Source of the DNA: an uncultured Pedobacter sp.
Lineage (GTDB): Bacteria > Bacteroidota > Bacteroidia > Sphingobacteriales > Sphingobacteriaceae
Direction: 5' to 3'
Length of the DNA: 12,300 bases
Assembly (NCBI GenBank): GCA_946478755.1
Contig: CAMLDJ010000156.1
Coordinates: 1-12,300 of the forward strand
Shown: positions 11,460 through 12,300 of the stretch, one piece after another
Numbering within the stretch: position 1 is the stretch's first letter
Layout of the letters: each line of letters starts with the position of its first letter
The notes under the pieces: model-generated
What the model saw: the letters and a program-made list of their open reading frames with translations, nothing else
What the model was told of the DNA's origin: nothing
The model's database searches: none
Translations under genes and position numbers: made by a program

Positions 11460-11657
11460 ATGGAAATAACAGAGAATACAACAGCAGATCAATTGAATAA
11501 TATTAAGCTATTTGATTTTATTCATTATGAGGATAAAAAAGGGAGGGTTACTGGAATAGAAAAAATAGTTCAGGGGGATAAAACAACCTTTAATTTTGCA
11601 GTTTACACCGAACAGGATCAGGTATATGATACAATGTATTTTATTATAGAACGATGA
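11460..11657 (+). CDS. Small protein of unknown function after leader element copy 2
   Basis: A 65-aa acidic protein, probably a small beta-barrel-like domain: IKLFDFIHYEDKKGRVTGIE, then KTTFNFAVYTE, then a C-terminal strand VYDTMYFIIER. There is no signal peptide or membrane helix, and I do not recognise it. It starts at ATG 11460, one base after the shared 14-mer. The G-rich turn and strand layout are SH3/Tudor-like, which is only an impression. The TGA stop leads straight into the next hairpin-rich spacer. Confidence 0.68.
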   Translation: MEITENTTADQLNNIKLFDFIHYEDKKGRVTGIEKIVQGDKTTFNFAVYTEQDQVYDTMYFIIER

Positions 11658-11669
11658 TTTAACATTCCT

Positions 11670-11744
11670 ATTCCCGCTAAGTATGGGAATCTGTCAGCGC
11701 AACGATCTAAAGTCTTGCGCTTATGGGGTGCCCGATGTTGGGTG
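11670..11744 (+). other. Three hairpins in the 11658-11759 spacer
   Basis: ATTCCC/GGGAAT (11670-11675 with 11685-11690, 9-nt loop), AGCGCAA/TTGCGCT (11696-11702 with 11715-11721, 12-nt loop) and TGCCC/GGGTG (11729-11733 with 11740-11744, two wobble pairs, 6-nt loop). The first hairpin presents CCGCTAAG (11674-11681), the exact complement of CTTAGCGG in both leader elements. No T run follows any stem. The leader copy itself is absent before this gene. Confidence 0.55.
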
Positions 11745-11759
11745 ATAAAAAGCAAGACA

Positions 11760-12248
11760 ATGCCTACACCGCAAAGACCAGGATTCAATGACTCTGTAAG
11801 AAAAAGACTAGCTGTATTGGTAGCTAAAAATATCCTCTCACTATTCCCTAATAAAGATTTGGAATATGTAACAGAAGAATGTTACGAGACACTTGATGCA
11901 AGCTATATATGTCGTGAAAACGGATACGAATTAGCAAAACGGTTTGAAGATGATCATCACTATGAGCCGGATTTGGAGTTGGTAGAAACCTTAGACTGTG
12001 TTTCAAGTCATTATGATGATCTAATTAAGCAACAAACTAAAGAATGGGTAATTGCTTATGATGTAAAGTTGGATTTTCCTGTTGGAACGCAGGTTATAGT
12101 GAATAGCCCTAGAAGTGGCACACAAGGTGAAATTACGAAACATTACGCTGAAACTGCTCAATATTCAGTATGGACACCAGATATGGGTATCGAGAAAAAA
12201 GGAATTAGAGGTTATATAATGGATTTTGAAAAAGTGAAGATCGCCTAA
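11760..12248 (+). CDS. Protein of unknown function with possible two-domain layout
   Basis: 162 aa from ATG 11760. The frame extends to a TTG at 11715, but that would run through a hairpin stem, and the ATG gives a natural MPTPQRPGFND start. The N-terminal part (to about residue 105) is acidic and helical, with cysteines in EECYETL, YICREN and TLDCVSSH. They are too widely spaced for a clear zinc site. The C-terminal part (about 108-162) is beta-rich: FPVGTQVIVNSPRSGTQGEI, then YSVWTPDMG and GYIMDFEKVKI, suggesting a small SH3/KOW-like barrel. It is the last gene in the window; function is not recognised. Confidence 0.7.
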   Translation: MPTPQRPGFNDSVRKRLAVLVAKNILSLFPNKDLEYVTEECYETLDASYICRENGYELAKRFEDDHHYEPDLELVETLDCVSSHYDDLIKQQTKEWVIAYDVKLDFPVGTQVIVNSPRSGTQGEITKHYAETAQYSVWTPDMGIEKKGIRGYIMDFEKVKIA

Positions 12249-12281
12249 CACGTACCAAACGTGCCCATCCCTTAAAAGGGA
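12249..12281 (+). other. Hairpins after the 11760 gene
   Basis: CACGT-ACCAA-ACGTG (12249-12263), then TCCC/GGGA around TTAAAA (12268-12281), begin right after the stop. CAAACGTG also opens the spacer after the 11018 gene (11369-11376). No T run follows, so these are not clear terminators. The window ends soon after. Confidence 0.45.
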
Positions 12282-12300
12282 AAGCCCTGCCTGCTTAATT

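Noticed and set aside
11715..11759. TTG start extending the last gene by 15 residues
   Set aside because: The TTG lies in the stem of a hairpin and the extra residues (RLWGARCWVIKSKT) look like translated leader; ATG 11760 is preferred.
11657..12249. Integron-like attC boxes: ATTTAAC (11657-11663) with GTTGGGT (11737-11743), and GCCTAAC at 12243-12249 overlapping a stop codon
   Set aside because: The spacer at 11363-11459 has no matching R boxes, the left and right spacings of the possible L boxes do not agree, and no integrase is in the window. Short degenerate 7-mers arise easily by chance.

Overview
The window reads as a Bacteroidota chromosome, probably a Sphingobacteriaceae-like bacterium, carrying the early half of an integrated temperate phage. 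Bacteroidota is inferred from promoters of the TTTG / TAnnTTTG type, scarce Shine-Dalgarno sequences, and the phage protein families seen. The genus is a guess. A host gene for an RmlD-type sugar-nucleotide oxidoreductase (217-1125) and a complete tRNA-Arg(ACG) gene (1236-1309) form the left flank. Everything after the tRNA 3' end looks like phage. No integrase or structural gene lies in the window, so the element should continue to the right.

The lysogeny side (1358-3001, minus strand) holds an XRE-family regulator coupled to a small lipoprotein, a second small lipoprotein, and a repressor-like HTH/coiled-coil protein. The control region 2986-3083 has two good Bacteroidota-type promoters facing each other, plus a perfect TGTTAG-ATA-CTAACA palindrome and a direct repeat. 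The rightward promoter would start a plus-strand early operon: a LuxR-type HTH protein, a small unknown protein, an excisionase-like HTH protein, then a run of small unknown and single-TM proteins (4208-5273).

The DNA-metabolism block (5279-9715) is tightly packed, mostly with 1-4 bp stop/start overlaps. It encodes a long coiled-coil protein, a probable single-strand annealing recombinase, a YqaJ-type PD-(D/E)xK exonuclease, a DUF6291-like replication protein, and a RecA-fold, DnaB-like ATPase. This amounts to a phage recombination and replication module. Small unknown genes follow to 10842. A second, minus-strand repressor-like HTH gene (10647-10883) lies antisense to the last of them and has its own promoter and palindrome.

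The most unusual part is 10884-12300. Three plus-strand genes of unknown function are separated by roughly 100-bp spacers rich in hairpins. Two of the genes (starts at 11018 and 11460) are preceded by the same 37-nt leader element: an 8-bp stem with a 6-nt loop, one linker base, then an identical 14-mer ending 0-1 nt before the start codon. Every base that differs between the two stems keeps its pair, including three double substitutions, which points to a selected RNA structure. The loop of a hairpin before the third gene carries the exact complement of the 8-base core of that 14-mer.
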